64,000 nucleotides of DNA from Pseudonocardia benzenivorans CB1190 (GCF_000196675.2 NC_015312.1:2666001-2730000), one strand, 5' to 3'. Counted from the first letter of the stretch, positions 7,880 through 15,786 are shown. Program-made: numbers and translations. The notes: generated by a model not told the origin, from the sequence alone.

Positions 7880-8928
7880 CCGGCCCCCGCAAGCTCGACC
7901 GGTACGAGGCGCCCAACTACCTCTCCCGCTACCGGGAACGCCGGGGGGCCCCGGCCGGGAGCGACGAGAACAACGGGACCGTCACGACGGACTCCACCCC
8001 GCTCTACCTGCGCCGCTTCCGGGATCGCACGGCCGCCGTTGGCGCCACCACGGACGCCGCCCCGGCCCCGTCGCCGACCGTCGAGTTCGAGGGCGCGAGG
8101 TTCACCCCCGCGCTGGCCGAGGCCACCCGCGGCAAGGAGATCGCCGCGCCGGTGGAACGCCGGTCGTCGGAGCGGATCGTCTGCGAGATCTCGATCATCC
8201 GGCACGGCATCACGCAGGGGTACTCGACCGACGCGGGCCTCACGCCGATGGGCGGCTGGCAGGCGCACCGCCGCGGGCACGAGCTGTCGCGGCGCTGGGA
8301 CTCCGGCGACAAGGTGCGGCTGGTGTGCGCGGCGACGAACCGGGCCCGGCAGACCGCCGAGCAGATCTACCGCGGTGCGACCGACGGGCTGCAGATGTGG
8401 GGCCACGACGTCGAGCTCTCCGAGCCCGAGGCGATCCCCGAGCTGCGCAACTTCGGCGTCTGGACCCCCGACGGGCTGCGGGACGTGACCTCGGCGTTCC
8501 GGCAGTACCAGGCGACGATGGAGAAGCTGGAGCGGATGGCCGTCGGCGACCGGCCGCGCTGGCTCGTGGAGATCGACCGCTTCTACCGGACGCAGCTGGG
8601 CGGCGCCGACCCGATCCAGATGTGGCTGACCATCCCGATGATGTACTTCGAGCCGCCCGCGCTGTGCGTGCGCCGGTTCTGGCGGGGCTTCCACCGGCTG
8701 ATGGCCGAGAGCCCCGGGCACCGGCGGATCGTCGCCGCGACGCACTCCGGGCCGATGCGCGCGTTCGCGACCTGGGCGCACGGCTACGACCCGGGCGAGC
8801 CGCTGAACACCGAGGAGATCCGGGTCAAGCTGCGCGAGGGTGGCCGGACGGCGTTCGTGTCCTACCGCAACCGCGTCACCGAGGTGCACGTCCCGCCTGC
8901 CGACGAGTTCCCCGCCTGGGAGGAGTGA
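7876..8928 (+). CDS. Histidine phosphatase (phosphoglycerate mutase-like) superfamily protein
   Basis: A 350-residue protein whose GTG overlaps the dioxygenase stop. The first ~95 residues look disordered and hold two similar basic stretches, NYLSRYRERRG (14-24) and LYLRRFRDRT (43-52). The phosphatase domain begins near 100: the RHG motif with the catalytic His (SIIRHGITQG, 109-111), LTPMGGWQAH, the Arg-rich TNRARQTAEQIY, and the second His (ATHSGPMRAF, H290). The catalytic motifs appear intact. A phosphatase is unexpected in a meta-cleavage operon; the N-terminal extension could anchor it to a partner or nucleic acid. Substrate and role are unknown. Confidence 0.85.
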   Translation: MTGPRKLDRYEAPNYLSRYRERRGAPAGSDENNGTVTTDSTPLYLRRFRDRTAAVGATTDAAPAPSPTVEFEGARFTPALAEATRGKEIAAPVERRSSERIVCEISIIRHGITQGYSTDAGLTPMGGWQAHRRGHELSRRWDSGDKVRLVCAATNRARQTAEQIYRGATDGLQMWGHDVELSEPEAIPELRNFGVWTPDGLRDVTSAFRQYQATMEKLERMAVGDRPRWLVEIDRFYRTQLGGADPIQMWLTIPMMYFEPPALCVRRFWRGFHRLMAESPGHRRIVAATHSGPMRAFATWAHGYDPGEPLNTEEIRVKLREGGRTAFVSYRNRVTEVHVPPADEFPAWEE

Positions 8929-8932
8929 GCCG

Positions 8933-9781
8933 ATGACCGTGCTCGACGGATCGCCGGTGACCGATCGGGTGCGGCCGCGGCCTGCCGCCGCGGAGCCCGC
9001 CGAGGACACGGACGCGGGGGAGGGACCGCTGCGGTCGGTGGCGATCGCGATGGCGGTGCTCGACTGCTTCGGCGAGGAGCCCGAGCTCGGCGCGACGAAG
9101 GTCGCGCAACGGCTGGGCGTCGCGAAGAGCACGGCGTGCCGGATGCTGGCCGCGCTGGCGTCGGGCGGGCTGCTCGAGCGCAGCGGCGCCGGCCGCTACC
9201 GGCTGGGACTGCGGCTGTTCGAGATGGGTCAGCTCGCCGTCGACCGGCTGATGCTGCGCGAGGTCGCGCTGCCGGTGCTCGGCGAGCTGCGCGACGTGCT
9301 GCGCGAGACCGCGCAGCTCGCCGTGCCGGTCGGGGCCGACGTGCTCTACGTGGACCGGCTGGAGAGCTCCGAGGTCGGCATCATGTTCCACACCGAGCTC
9401 TACCGACGGGGGCCGGGGCACTCGTCGAGCGCGGGCAAGGCGATGGCCGCGGTCAACCCGGCGATGGCCCGGGCCATCATGGAACGCGGGTTCGTGCGCC
9501 GCACGCCGTTCACGATCGTCGACCCGGTGCGGTACCGGCAGGTGATGCGCCAGGTCCGCGCCGACGGCTACGCGGTCTCGCGCGACGAGCACACGCTGGG
9601 CATGTCGTCGATCGCGGCGCCGGTCGTGCTCACCCGCGGCGACCGGCGCGTGGCGGTCGCGGCGATCTCCGTCGTCGGTCGGACGGCGAGCATCCTGGGC
9701 ACCCGCAAGATGGCCGTCGTGCAGAACGTGCGGCGGGCGGCGGCCGCGGTCTCCGCAGAGCTGGACCGCTCGACCCCGTGA
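8933..9781 (+). CDS. IclR-family transcriptional regulator
   Basis: A 282-residue regulator with a ~30-residue Pro/Ala-rich N-terminal extension before the winged helix (SVAIAMAVLDCFGE, VAQRLGVAKSTACRMLAAL) and an IclR effector domain (ADVLYVDRLESSEVG, SSSAGKAMAAV, SRDEHTLGMSSIAAPVVL). It is the last gene of the dioxygenase operon, starting 4 bases after the phosphatase stop, so it is co-expressed with the enzymes, unlike the divergent IclR genes. Its stop codon TGA lies inside the left arm of the palindrome at 9778. It may be a feedback regulator of this operon or serve a distal target. Confidence 0.92.
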   Translation: MTVLDGSPVTDRVRPRPAAAEPAEDTDAGEGPLRSVAIAMAVLDCFGEEPELGATKVAQRLGVAKSTACRMLAALASGGLLERSGAGRYRLGLRLFEMGQLAVDRLMLREVALPVLGELRDVLRETAQLAVPVGADVLYVDRLESSEVGIMFHTELYRRGPGHSSSAGKAMAAVNPAMARAIMERGFVRRTPFTIVDPVRYRQVMRQVRADGYAVSRDEHTLGMSSIAAPVVLTRGDRRVAVAAISVVGRTASILGTRKMAVVQNVRRAAAAVSAELDRSTP

Positions 9782-9832
9782 GCGGCGATGGGCGCTGGAA
9801 CCACAGTCGCTGGCGCCACCACCGCCGCTCAC
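9778..9832. repeat. Convergent-junction palindrome, copy 1 (divergent member)
   Basis: This 55-nt element starts GTGAGCGGCGATGG and ends CACCGCCGCTCAC; its outer arms match the 40-nt family found at six other convergent junctions, but the centre is longer and less regular. The left arm supplies the TGA stop of the IclR gene. It lies between convergent genes ending at 9781 and 9836, and it is probably a bidirectional terminator hairpin. Confidence 0.7.
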
Positions 9833-9835
9833 GAC

Positions 9836-10309
9836 TCAGCGGGCACGGTACGGGCGGAGCCGGACGAGCGTGATCCGTCGCCGCACCCCGGCCTGGTACT
9901 TGTCGTACATCCCGCCGATCGCGCGGAACCGCTGCCACAGCTCGTCGTGCTCGGCGTCCGGGACCGCCTCGGCCACGACCGCCCGGCGCTCGCCGCGGAT
10001 CTCGATCTCGGCGTAGGGGCTGTCCTGGAGGTTGAGCCACCACTGGGGCTCGGCGTCGACCCCGCCGTTGGACGCCGCGACCAGCACGTCCTCCCCGTCG
10101 CGCAGGTGCAGCAGCGGCACGGTGTACTGCCGGCCGCTGCGGCGGCCGGTGTGGGTGAGCAGCACGACGTCGCCGCCCCGGAAGCGCCACATCGCGCGGC
10201 CCCGCACGGCGCGCAGCAGCGCCGTGTGCACCGGTCCGACCCACCGCATGATCGCGGTCGCGCGGCGGTCCTTCGGGGTCATCCGAGCGGTGGGGGTCGC
10301 GGTCTCCAT
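9836..10309 (-). CDS. Deazaflavin (F420)-dependent nitroreductase-family protein
   Basis: A 157-residue protein of the Ddn/split-barrel family, recognised by VVLLTHTGRRSGRQYTVPL, the following DGEDVLVAASNGG, and the PQWWLNLQ segment. Family members use reduced F420 to reduce quinones, nitro compounds or aflatoxin-like lactones, mostly in actinobacteria. It is divergent from a TetR gene across a 61-base region with a palindromic operator candidate, the standard arrangement for TetR control of a detoxifying enzyme. Both genes end at palindromes. The substrate cannot be read from sequence. Confidence 0.88.
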   Translation of the reverse strand: METATPTARMTPKDRRATAIMRWVGPVHTALLRAVRGRAMWRFRGGDVVLLTHTGRRSGRQYTVPLLHLRDGEDVLVAASNGGVDAEPQWWLNLQDSPYAEIEIRGERRAVVAEAVPDAEHDELWQRFRAIGGMYDKYQAGVRRRITLVRLRPYRAR

Positions 10310-10327
10310 GGCTCCTCCTGAATTCGC

Positions 10328-10362
10328 TGTAGTTGCGACTCTATGAATTGAGTGCTGCTACA
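10328..10362. promoter_or_regulatory. Candidate TetR operator
   Basis: An imperfect palindrome with arms TGTAGTTGCGACTC (10328-10341) and GAGTGCTGCTACA (10350-10362) fills most of the 61-base gap between the divergent F420 protein and TetR genes. TetR regulators usually bind such a site to control both promoters. It ends 8 bases before the TetR start codon, so binding would also block TetR transcription. Confidence 0.6.
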
Positions 10363-10370
10363 GTCAAGGG

Positions 10371-10994
10371 GTGGCCACGCGTTCCTACAACTCCGCGCTG
10401 CGCGACGAGCAGGCGCGTCGCACCCGCGCCGCCGTGCTCGACGCCGCGGCCCGCTGCTTCGAGCGCGACGGGTACGCGGCCACGACGATGAAGGCGATCG
10501 CCGCCGAGGCGGGGGTGTCCGCGCAGACCGTCTTCACCCAGGGCGCCAAGGCCGCGTTGCTGCTCGCGGCGGTCGACCGCGGTTTCGTCGGCGACGACGA
10601 GGAGGTCCCGCTGCTCGCCCGGGAGGGCTTCCGCCGGTTCATCGAGGAGCGCGACCGGACCCGCAAGCTCGCCATGCTGCGCGAGCTGGCCGTCGGCTAC
10701 TACCGCGGGGCGCCTGCGATGCTGCGCGTCTTCCGCAACGCCGCCGGTGGCGACGCCGAGCTCGCCGCGGCCTGGGAGGAGTACGAGCGGCGTCGCTACC
10801 AGGACATCCGCACGATCACCGAGTCGTTCGTCCCGATGCTGCGCCTCGACGTCGACCGGGCCACCGACATCTACTGGTCGCTCGCCGGCCTGGAGCTCGC
10901 GGACAGCCTGATCCGCGTCCGCGGCTGGACCGTCGAGGAGTACGCGGACTGGATGGCCGACGCGATCGACCGCCTGCTCCTGACACCCCTGTGA
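10371..10994 (+). CDS. TetR-family transcriptional regulator
   Basis: A 207-residue protein with an N-terminal helix-turn-helix (AVLDAAARCFERDGYAATTM, then IAAEAGVSAQTVFTQGAKAALL) and an all-helical C-terminal ligand domain. The turn VSAQTVFTQGAKAALL differs from the usual YxHFxxKExL by replacing the Tyr/His with TVFTQG, a variant seen in other actinobacterial TetR proteins. It starts at GTG 10371 and is divergent from the F420 protein it probably represses. The stop codon is the TGA in the left arm of the palindrome at 10991. The ligand is unknown. Confidence 0.9.
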   Translation: MATRSYNSALRDEQARRTRAAVLDAAARCFERDGYAATTMKAIAAEAGVSAQTVFTQGAKAALLLAAVDRGFVGDDEEVPLLAREGFRRFIEERDRTRKLAMLRELAVGYYRGAPAMLRVFRNAAGGDAELAAAWEEYERRRYQDIRTITESFVPMLRLDVDRATDIYWSLAGLELADSLIRVRGWTVEEYADWMADAIDRLLLTPL

Positions 10995-11030
10995 GCGGCG
11001 ATGGTCGCCAGAGCGACCGTCGCCGCTCAC
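10991..11030. repeat. Convergent-junction palindrome, copy 2
   Basis: Forty bases beginning GTGAGCGGCGATGGTCGCCA and ending GAGCGACCGTCGCCGCTCAC. The arms pair over 18 positions with one G-U type change and a CAGA loop. The TetR stop codon is inside the left arm; the convergent MetE-like gene stops at 11035, just beyond the right arm. Probably a bidirectional terminator. Confidence 0.8.
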
Positions 11031-11034
11031 GACC

Positions 11035-12192
11035 TCAGTACATGCGCTCGGTCGCCAGCCGCGCGCCCTCGGCGAGGGCGCGGAACTTCTCCCACACGAC
11101 CGTCGGGTGGACCTCGGGATGGAACGACGCGCGCGAGGAGAACCCGCAGTCCGCGCCCGCGATGACGTTCTCCTTGCCCACGATGCCCGCGTACAGCTCG
11201 ATCGTGTCGGCGATCAGCTCCGGGTGCTCGACGTAGTTGCTCGCGTGCCCGAGCAGCCCCGGGATGAGGACCTTGCCCTCCGGGAGCGTCACGTCGCGCC
11301 AGATCTTCCACTCGTGCTGGTGGCGCGGGTTGGCGACCTCGAAGGAGTAGGCGCCCGCGTTCACCTTGAGCATGAGCGGCGCGATGTCGCGGAACGCCAG
11401 GTCGTGGATGCGCGGTCCGTGGTTGAGCCCGTAGCAGGTGTGCAGCCGGATCTTCTCCTGCGGGATGCCGCGCAGCGCGTGGTTGAGGATCTCGATGTGC
11501 TGCTCGGCGTCGCGGACGCGCTGCTCGGGCGTCGTCGCGGGGTTCTCCGAGAGGTACTCGATCAGCCACGGGTCGTCGACCTGCAGCAGGAACCCGGCGT
11601 CGACGATCGCCAGGTACTCCTCGCGCAACGCCTCGGCCACCGCCGTCAGGTAGTCGCCGTGCGAGGGGTAGTACTCGTTGCGGCCGAACCCGCTGGGGCT
11701 GGTCGACGGCAGGAAGGCCTCGGTCACCGGGCCCGCGGCGGCGATCGCGGCGCGCAGGTTCTCGACGTCGGTCCGCAGCTGCGCGTGCCCGTCGTAGCTG
11801 ACGGGTCCGGTGCAGACCATCGTCGTCATGGGGGAGACCTGGTCCTTGTACTTGCCGAGGTAGTCGGCGTAGTACTCCGGGAAGGCGTCGATCTCCACCT
11901 GCCACGACGGCGGCATCAGCTTCTCGCCGGTCCCGGTGTCGAAGCCGGTCAGCCGGTCCTTGACGTAGGTCAGGAAGCTGACCTTGCTCATCTCGCCGTC
12001 GGTGACCACGTCGATGCCCGCCGACACCTGCTCGCGGACGACCTCGTCCACGGCGGCGGTGACGCGCTTGGCGTACCCGTCGACGTCGTAGGGCCGGCCG
12101 TGCTCCTTCTCGCGCATCGCCTCGAGCAGGTCGCGCGGCCGCGCGAGGCTCCCGACGTGGGTGGTGAGGATCCGGTCGTCGCTGCGCTGCAT
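11035..12192 (-). CDS. Cobalamin-independent methionine synthase (MetE C-terminal)-like methyltransferase
   Basis: A 385-residue single-domain member of the MetE/UROD superfamily, half the size of bacterial MetE. The zinc-thiolate site is present: H251 and C253 (RLHTCYGLNHG) and C349 (IAGADCGFSS). The N-terminus ILTTHVGSLARP and the VSAGIDVVTDGEMSK segment are typical of the stand-alone group, which includes epoxyalkane:CoM transferase and proteins of unknown methyl donor. Without the MetE N-terminal domain, folate triglutamate specificity is doubtful. It is divergent from a TetR gene, implying induction by a compound, as expected for a catabolic thiol or methyl transferase rather than housekeeping methionine synthesis. 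Confidence 0.82.
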   Translation of the reverse strand: MQRSDDRILTTHVGSLARPRDLLEAMREKEHGRPYDVDGYAKRVTAAVDEVVREQVSAGIDVVTDGEMSKVSFLTYVKDRLTGFDTGTGEKLMPPSWQVEIDAFPEYYADYLGKYKDQVSPMTTMVCTGPVSYDGHAQLRTDVENLRAAIAAAGPVTEAFLPSTSPSGFGRNEYYPSHGDYLTAVAEALREEYLAIVDAGFLLQVDDPWLIEYLSENPATTPEQRVRDAEQHIEILNHALRGIPQEKIRLHTCYGLNHGPRIHDLAFRDIAPLMLKVNAGAYSFEVANPRHQHEWKIWRDVTLPEGKVLIPGLLGHASNYVEHPELIADTIELYAGIVGKENVIAGADCGFSSRASFHPEVHPTVVWEKFRALAEGARLATERMY

Positions 12193-12234
12193 GGCCCGGA
12201 CGGTAGGAGCGCGTCATCGGCCCGGCCAGTGCGA

Positions 12235-12253
12235 TGTTCCCCCGCAGGGAACA
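12235..12253. promoter_or_regulatory. Candidate TetR operator
   Basis: A perfect 19-nt palindrome, TGTTCCC-CCGCA-GGGAACA, sits in the 80-base gap between the divergent MetE-like (start 12192) and TetR (start 12273) genes. Its position 20 bases before the TetR start suggests autorepression together with control of the methyltransferase-like gene. Confidence 0.6.
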
Positions 12254-12272
12254 CGGGCCTTAGGCTGCCGAT

Positions 12273-12884
12273 GTGCCACGTCCCAGCCGTTGGTCGGAGA
12301 TCCTCGTCGCCGCGGGGGAGGAGTTCCGCGAGCGCGGCTACGACACCGCGACGCTGGAGAGCATCGGCGCGCGGGTCGGGATCCTCAAGGGCAGCATCTA
12401 CAACTACGTCGCCAGCAAGGAGGAGCTGCTGCTGGCGGTCGTCGAGCAGCCGGCCAAGCAGCTGCTCGCCGAGCTGGACCGGCTCAACCACGACTCCGGC
12501 AGCAGTGCAGCGGCGCGGCTGCGCGAGCTGATCCGCACCCAGGTCCGCATCTTCAGCGACTGCTACCCGGCTGCGTTCGTCTACCTGCAGCACATCCGGA
12601 TGAGCGGCGAGCGGTTCGACGAGTTCCGCGCGATGGACGCCCGCTACATGGCCGCCGTCGAGGAGCTGGTCGCCGACGGTGCGCGGTCGGGGGAGTTCTC
12701 GTTGGCCGCCGACGCCCGGACGACGGCACGCGCGATCGTCGGGATGCTCGACTGGATGCAGCACTGGTTCACCCCGCGCGGCGAGCAGGCCGACCGGGAG
12801 CTGGCCGACCAGCTGTTCGCGACGGCCCTCGGCGGCCTCGCCGCGGGCGGCGGGATGCACGCCATGGCCCGGGACCTGCCCTGA
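12273..12884 (+). CDS. TetR-family transcriptional regulator
   Basis: A 203-residue TetR protein: helix-turn-helix EILVAAGEEFRERGYDTATL and IGARVGILKGSIYNYVASKE at about 8-50, where the YNYVASKEELL turn is canonical. The C-terminal domain contains FSDCYPAAFVYLQHIRMSG and DWMQHWFTPRGEQA, a pattern of the TetR_C/KstR2-like helical domain. It starts at GTG 12273 and is divergent from the MetE-like gene, with a palindrome between them. It ends 5 bases before the convergent palindrome at 12889. Ligand unknown; an acyl-CoA is possible given the family resemblance but unproven. Confidence 0.9.
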   Translation: MPRPSRWSEILVAAGEEFRERGYDTATLESIGARVGILKGSIYNYVASKEELLLAVVEQPAKQLLAELDRLNHDSGSSAAARLRELIRTQVRIFSDCYPAAFVYLQHIRMSGERFDEFRAMDARYMAAVEELVADGARSGEFSLAADARTTARAIVGMLDWMQHWFTPRGEQADRELADQLFATALGGLAAGGGMHAMARDLP

Positions 12885-12888
12885 GGTC

Positions 12889-12930
12889 GTGAGCGGCGAT
12901 GGTCGCGCTGCAGCGACCATCGCCGCTCAC
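12889..12930. repeat. Convergent-junction palindrome, copy 3
   Basis: Forty-two bases with 18-nt perfect arms (GTGAGCGGCGATGGTCGC and its complement) and a GCTGCA centre. The right arm contains the stop codon of the minus-strand P450 gene (12927-12929), and the left arm begins 5 bases after the TetR stop. Probable bidirectional terminator of the same family as the other copies. Confidence 0.85.
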
Positions 12931-14135
12931 AGGGAGCGGAAGGTCACCGGCAGGCGGACGAGGCCACGGGAGAGCAGCACCGGGTGCCACCGCAGCGGCT
13001 CGTCGGCCAGAGCCATCCCCTGCAGTCGACGCACCGCAGCCGGGATCGCGACGGACCCCTCCAGCCGGGCCAGCGGCGCGCCCAGGCAGTAGTGCAGTCC
13101 GACGCCGAAGCCGAGCTGGCGGCCGGTGGCCCGGCCCGGATCGAAGCGGTCGGGGTCGTCGAACACGGCCGGGTCGCGGTTGGCCGCCGACGGGCACAGG
13201 AACACCCGGTCGCCGCGACGCAGCATCCGGCCCCTGACCTCGACGTCGGTGGCCATCAGCCGGGCGATGGTCTTGGCGGGGCCGTCGTAGCGCAGCACCT
13301 CCTCGACGAGGCCGTCCGCGGTCGCGGGCACGCCGGGATGGCGCAGCAGGGCGAGCAGACCGTTGCCGATGAGGTTCGTCGTCGTCTCGTGGCCGGCGAA
13401 CAACAGCAGCACCCCGGTGGACACGACCTCGTCGTGGGTGAGGGTGTCGCCGGCGTCGCGGGCCTGGATCAGGGCGGTCAGCAGGTCGTCGGCGGGCTCG
13501 CGCTCGTGGCGGGCGACGAGCTCGGTGAGATAGGCGGTCAGCTCGGCCATGCCGGCCGCGCCCGCGGAGTGTCGCTGCGGGTCGCCCATGCCGCCGAACA
13601 CCAGCCCGGCGATGGCGTCGGACCAGTCCTTGAAGACGTCGCGGTCCGCGCGCGGGACACCGAGCAGCTCGGCGACGACCGACGCCGTGAGCGGGTAGGC
13701 GAAGTCGCCGACGAGGTCGGCGTGGCCGCGGGGCGCGATCTCGGAGAGCAGCTCCTCGACCAGCTCGGCCACCCGCGGGCGCACCCGCTCGACGGCGCGC
13801 GGGGTGAACGCGCGCGACAGCAGCTTGCGCAGGCGGGTGTGGTCGGGCGGGTCCTTGAACACCATCCAGTCCTCGAGCACGCCGAACGCCGCGCGCACGG
13901 CGGGGTCGGCGTCGTCGCGCTCGAGTCGGGCCCGGCGGTAGGGGGCGATGCGGTCGGAGGAGAACCGCGGGTCGCGCAGCGCGGCGTCGACGTCGTCGTA
14001 GCGGGTGAGGAACCACGAGCGGTAGCGCTCGCTCCAGTGCACGGGATCGTGCTCGCGCAACGCCGCGAGCAGCGGATAGGGATTCTCGACGGCACCCGGG
14101 CCGAGCAGGTCGGCATCCGGGGGTGCGGTGGTCAC
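12927..14135 (-). CDS. Cytochrome P450
   Basis: A 402-residue soluble bacterial class I P450 with all hallmarks: I-helix AGHETT (247-252), K-helix ExxR (E279-R282), and the heme loop FGVGLHYCLG with the thiolate ligand C350. It needs a ferredoxin and reductase from elsewhere; none is adjacent. Its GTG at 14135 overlaps the stop of the thiolase gene, so it is the third gene of a DUF35-thiolase-P450 operon. That pairing suggests hydroxylation of a lipid-like or steroid-like substrate whose chain is then handled as a CoA thioester. Substrate not predictable. Confidence 0.92.
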   Translation of the reverse strand: MTTAPPDADLLGPGAVENPYPLLAALREHDPVHWSERYRSWFLTRYDDVDAALRDPRFSSDRIAPYRRARLERDDADPAVRAAFGVLEDWMVFKDPPDHTRLRKLLSRAFTPRAVERVRPRVAELVEELLSEIAPRGHADLVGDFAYPLTASVVAELLGVPRADRDVFKDWSDAIAGLVFGGMGDPQRHSAGAAGMAELTAYLTELVARHEREPADDLLTALIQARDAGDTLTHDEVVSTGVLLLFAGHETTTNLIGNGLLALLRHPGVPATADGLVEEVLRYDGPAKTIARLMATDVEVRGRMLRRGDRVFLCPSAANRDPAVFDDPDRFDPGRATGRQLGFGVGLHYCLGAPLARLEGSVAIPAAVRRLQGMALADEPLRWHPVLLSRGLVRLPVTFRSL

Positions 14136-15262
14136 GGTGCCTCCAGCACGGCGACCACGCAGGCGTTGCCGTCGAGGGCGCTGACGCCACCGCCCATGGT
14201 CTCGACGAGCCCGATCCGCGCGCCGTCGACCTGCCGCCCGCCGGCCTCGCCGCGCAGCTGCCACACGATCTCGGCGAGCTGGGCCAACCCGGTGGCGCCC
14301 AACGGGTGCCCGCGCGAGAGGAGTCCGCCCGACGGGTTGACCGGGTGCGCACCGCCGAGCGCGGTCACCCCGGTCTCGGCGGCCTTGCCGCCCTCGCCGG
14401 GGGCGACGAGGCCCAGGGCCTCGGTGGTGACGATCTCGCCGATGGTGAACGCGTCGTGCACCTCGACGACGTCGACGTCGGTGGCGGCGTGCAGGCCGGC
14501 GGCGGCGAGGGCGTCGGCGGCGGTCTCGGCGACGATGTCGTAGCCCCATACGTGCGGGGAGCGTCGGCCCCAGGGGGCGCCGGAACGCAGCGCGATCCCG
14601 CGGACGCCGACCTCGCGCGCGCCGCCGCGCGCCGGTCCGACGACCGCGGCGCCCGCCCCGTCGGAGGTGGGGCAGCACTGCAGCAACGTCAGCGGGTCGG
14701 CGATCATCCGCGAGGCCAGCACCTCGTCGACGGTGTAGCGGCCGGAGTACTGGGCGCGTGGGTTGTGCAGGGCGTGCGCGTGGTTCTTCACCGAGACGGC
14801 GGCGAGCTGGGCGGGGGTGACGGCGCCGTCGTGCAGGTAGCGGGTGGCGGCCATGGCGTAGAGGGCGGGGAGCGCGAGGCCGGTGGCGCCCTCCGGGTCG
14901 GTGTCCTCGGGGGTGATCGCGCCGTCGAACGCGGTGCTCATCTGCTCGATGCCCAGGGCGAGGACGCGGCCGTAGCGGCCGGTGCGGACGGCCTCGCATG
15001 CCTCGGCGAACGCGGTGGTGCCGCTGGCGCAGGCGTTCTCGACGGTCACGACGGGGACCCGGGTGATGCCCATGGCCCGCAGGACCCGCTGTGCCACCCC
15101 GGCCGGTGCGAACACGGTCCCGACCCAGACGGCGTCGATCGGCCCGGGACCGGCGTCGGCCAGCGCCTCGGACACCGCGGTCCAGGCGAGGGTGACGAGG
15201 TCGGTGCCGGGGGCGCGCCCGAAGTGCGAGGTCCCGACCCCGTGCACGGCGATGTCGCTCAT
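14132..15262 (-). CDS. Thiolase-like / lipid-transfer protein (SCP2-thiolase type)
   Basis: A 376-residue thiolase-fold protein of the SCP2/lipid-transfer group. The nucleophilic cysteine is kept (VTVENACASG, C78), as are VEVHDAF and the C-terminal GGLLSRGHPLGATG loop. The last stretch (ETMGGGVSALDGNACVVAVL) keeps a Cys in the second catalytic region. With Cys78 present it may be a real beta-ketothiolase, unlike the protein at 63354. It overlaps the DUF35 gene by 4 bases; such thiolase-DUF35 pairs form complexes in which the OB/zinc-ribbon protein gates the CoA substrate. Likely acts in side-chain beta-oxidation. Confidence 0.85.
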   Translation of the reverse strand: MSDIAVHGVGTSHFGRAPGTDLVTLAWTAVSEALADAGPGPIDAVWVGTVFAPAGVAQRVLRAMGITRVPVVTVENACASGTTAFAEACEAVRTGRYGRVLALGIEQMSTAFDGAITPEDTDPEGATGLALPALYAMAATRYLHDGAVTPAQLAAVSVKNHAHALHNPRAQYSGRYTVDEVLASRMIADPLTLLQCCPTSDGAGAAVVGPARGGAREVGVRGIALRSGAPWGRRSPHVWGYDIVAETAADALAAAGLHAATDVDVVEVHDAFTIGEIVTTEALGLVAPGEGGKAAETGVTALGGAHPVNPSGGLLSRGHPLGATGLAQLAEIVWQLRGEAGGRQVDGARIGLVETMGGGVSALDGNACVVAVLEAP

Positions 15263-15627
15263 CCGATGACCTCCACCTGCGGATCGGGTGCCCCGGCGCG
15301 CAGCCGGACCCGCGTGCCGACGGCCGGTGCCGTGTCACCATCTCCATCGACGACGACGTGGGCGAGCACACGGGGGCCGTCGTCGAGGTCGACGTAGGCC
15401 AACGCGTACGGGGGTGTGCGGCCGGCGACGGGGATGCGGACGACGGTCGCGCTCCACACCACGCCCTCGGGGCCGAACTCGGCCGCGACGACCGGGCCGC
15501 CGCACTCCGGGCACGCGGGCCAGGGGTAGGCGACCGGCTCGGCACACGCCTGACACCGGACTCCGGCGACATGCGGCGCGCCATCGGGCGCGACGACGAT
15601 GCGCGGGCGTGGATCGACGACGGTCAC
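15259..15627 (-). CDS. DUF35 OB-fold / zinc-ribbon protein, thiolase partner
   Basis: A 122-residue protein with two CxxC knuckles (CQACAEPVAYPWPACPECGG) followed by an OB-fold domain (VVWSATVVRIPV, PPYALAYVDLDDGPRVLAHV), the standard DUF35 layout. DUF35 proteins bind acyl-CoA and pair with thiolases or MaoC hydratases. The GTG at 15627 is my choice because the zinc ribbon then starts about 22 residues in. An upstream ATG at about 15675 is possible but would cover most of the promoter region. First gene of the operon leading into the thiolase and P450. Confidence 0.75.
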   Translation of the reverse strand: MTVVDPRPRIVVAPDGAPHVAGVRCQACAEPVAYPWPACPECGGPVVAAEFGPEGVVWSATVVRIPVAGRTPPYALAYVDLDDGPRVLAHVVVDGDGDTAPAVGTRVRLRAGAPDPQVEVIG

Positions 15628-15772
15628 ATCGACATGAAACCAAACCGCGGGTCGGCTATCAATGGCCAGCGGCATCTTCGCCCCTCGGGGCGACACCGCG
15701 TCGGAGCACGTTGATCGCGGAGTCTTGACACCCGGCAAGGGCTCGCGACACAGTGACGCGAAGCACCTTCAG

Positions 15773-15786
15773 CAAACCGGCGTTTG
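15773..15786. promoter_or_regulatory. Short palindrome in divergent promoter region
   Basis: CAAAC-CGGC-GTTTG lies in the 235-base region between the divergent DUF35 (15627) and LLM (15863) genes, the only AT-richer part nearby. A TTGACA hexamer is present at 15725-15730 on the plus strand and at 15785-15790 on the minus strand, but no convincing -10 is spaced from either. It may be an operator; no regulator gene is adjacent. Confidence 0.3.

Noticed and set aside
15725-15753. TTGACA as a sigma-70 type promoter upstream of the LLM gene
   Set aside because: No acceptable -10 hexamer 16-19 bases downstream; a chance match cannot be excluded.
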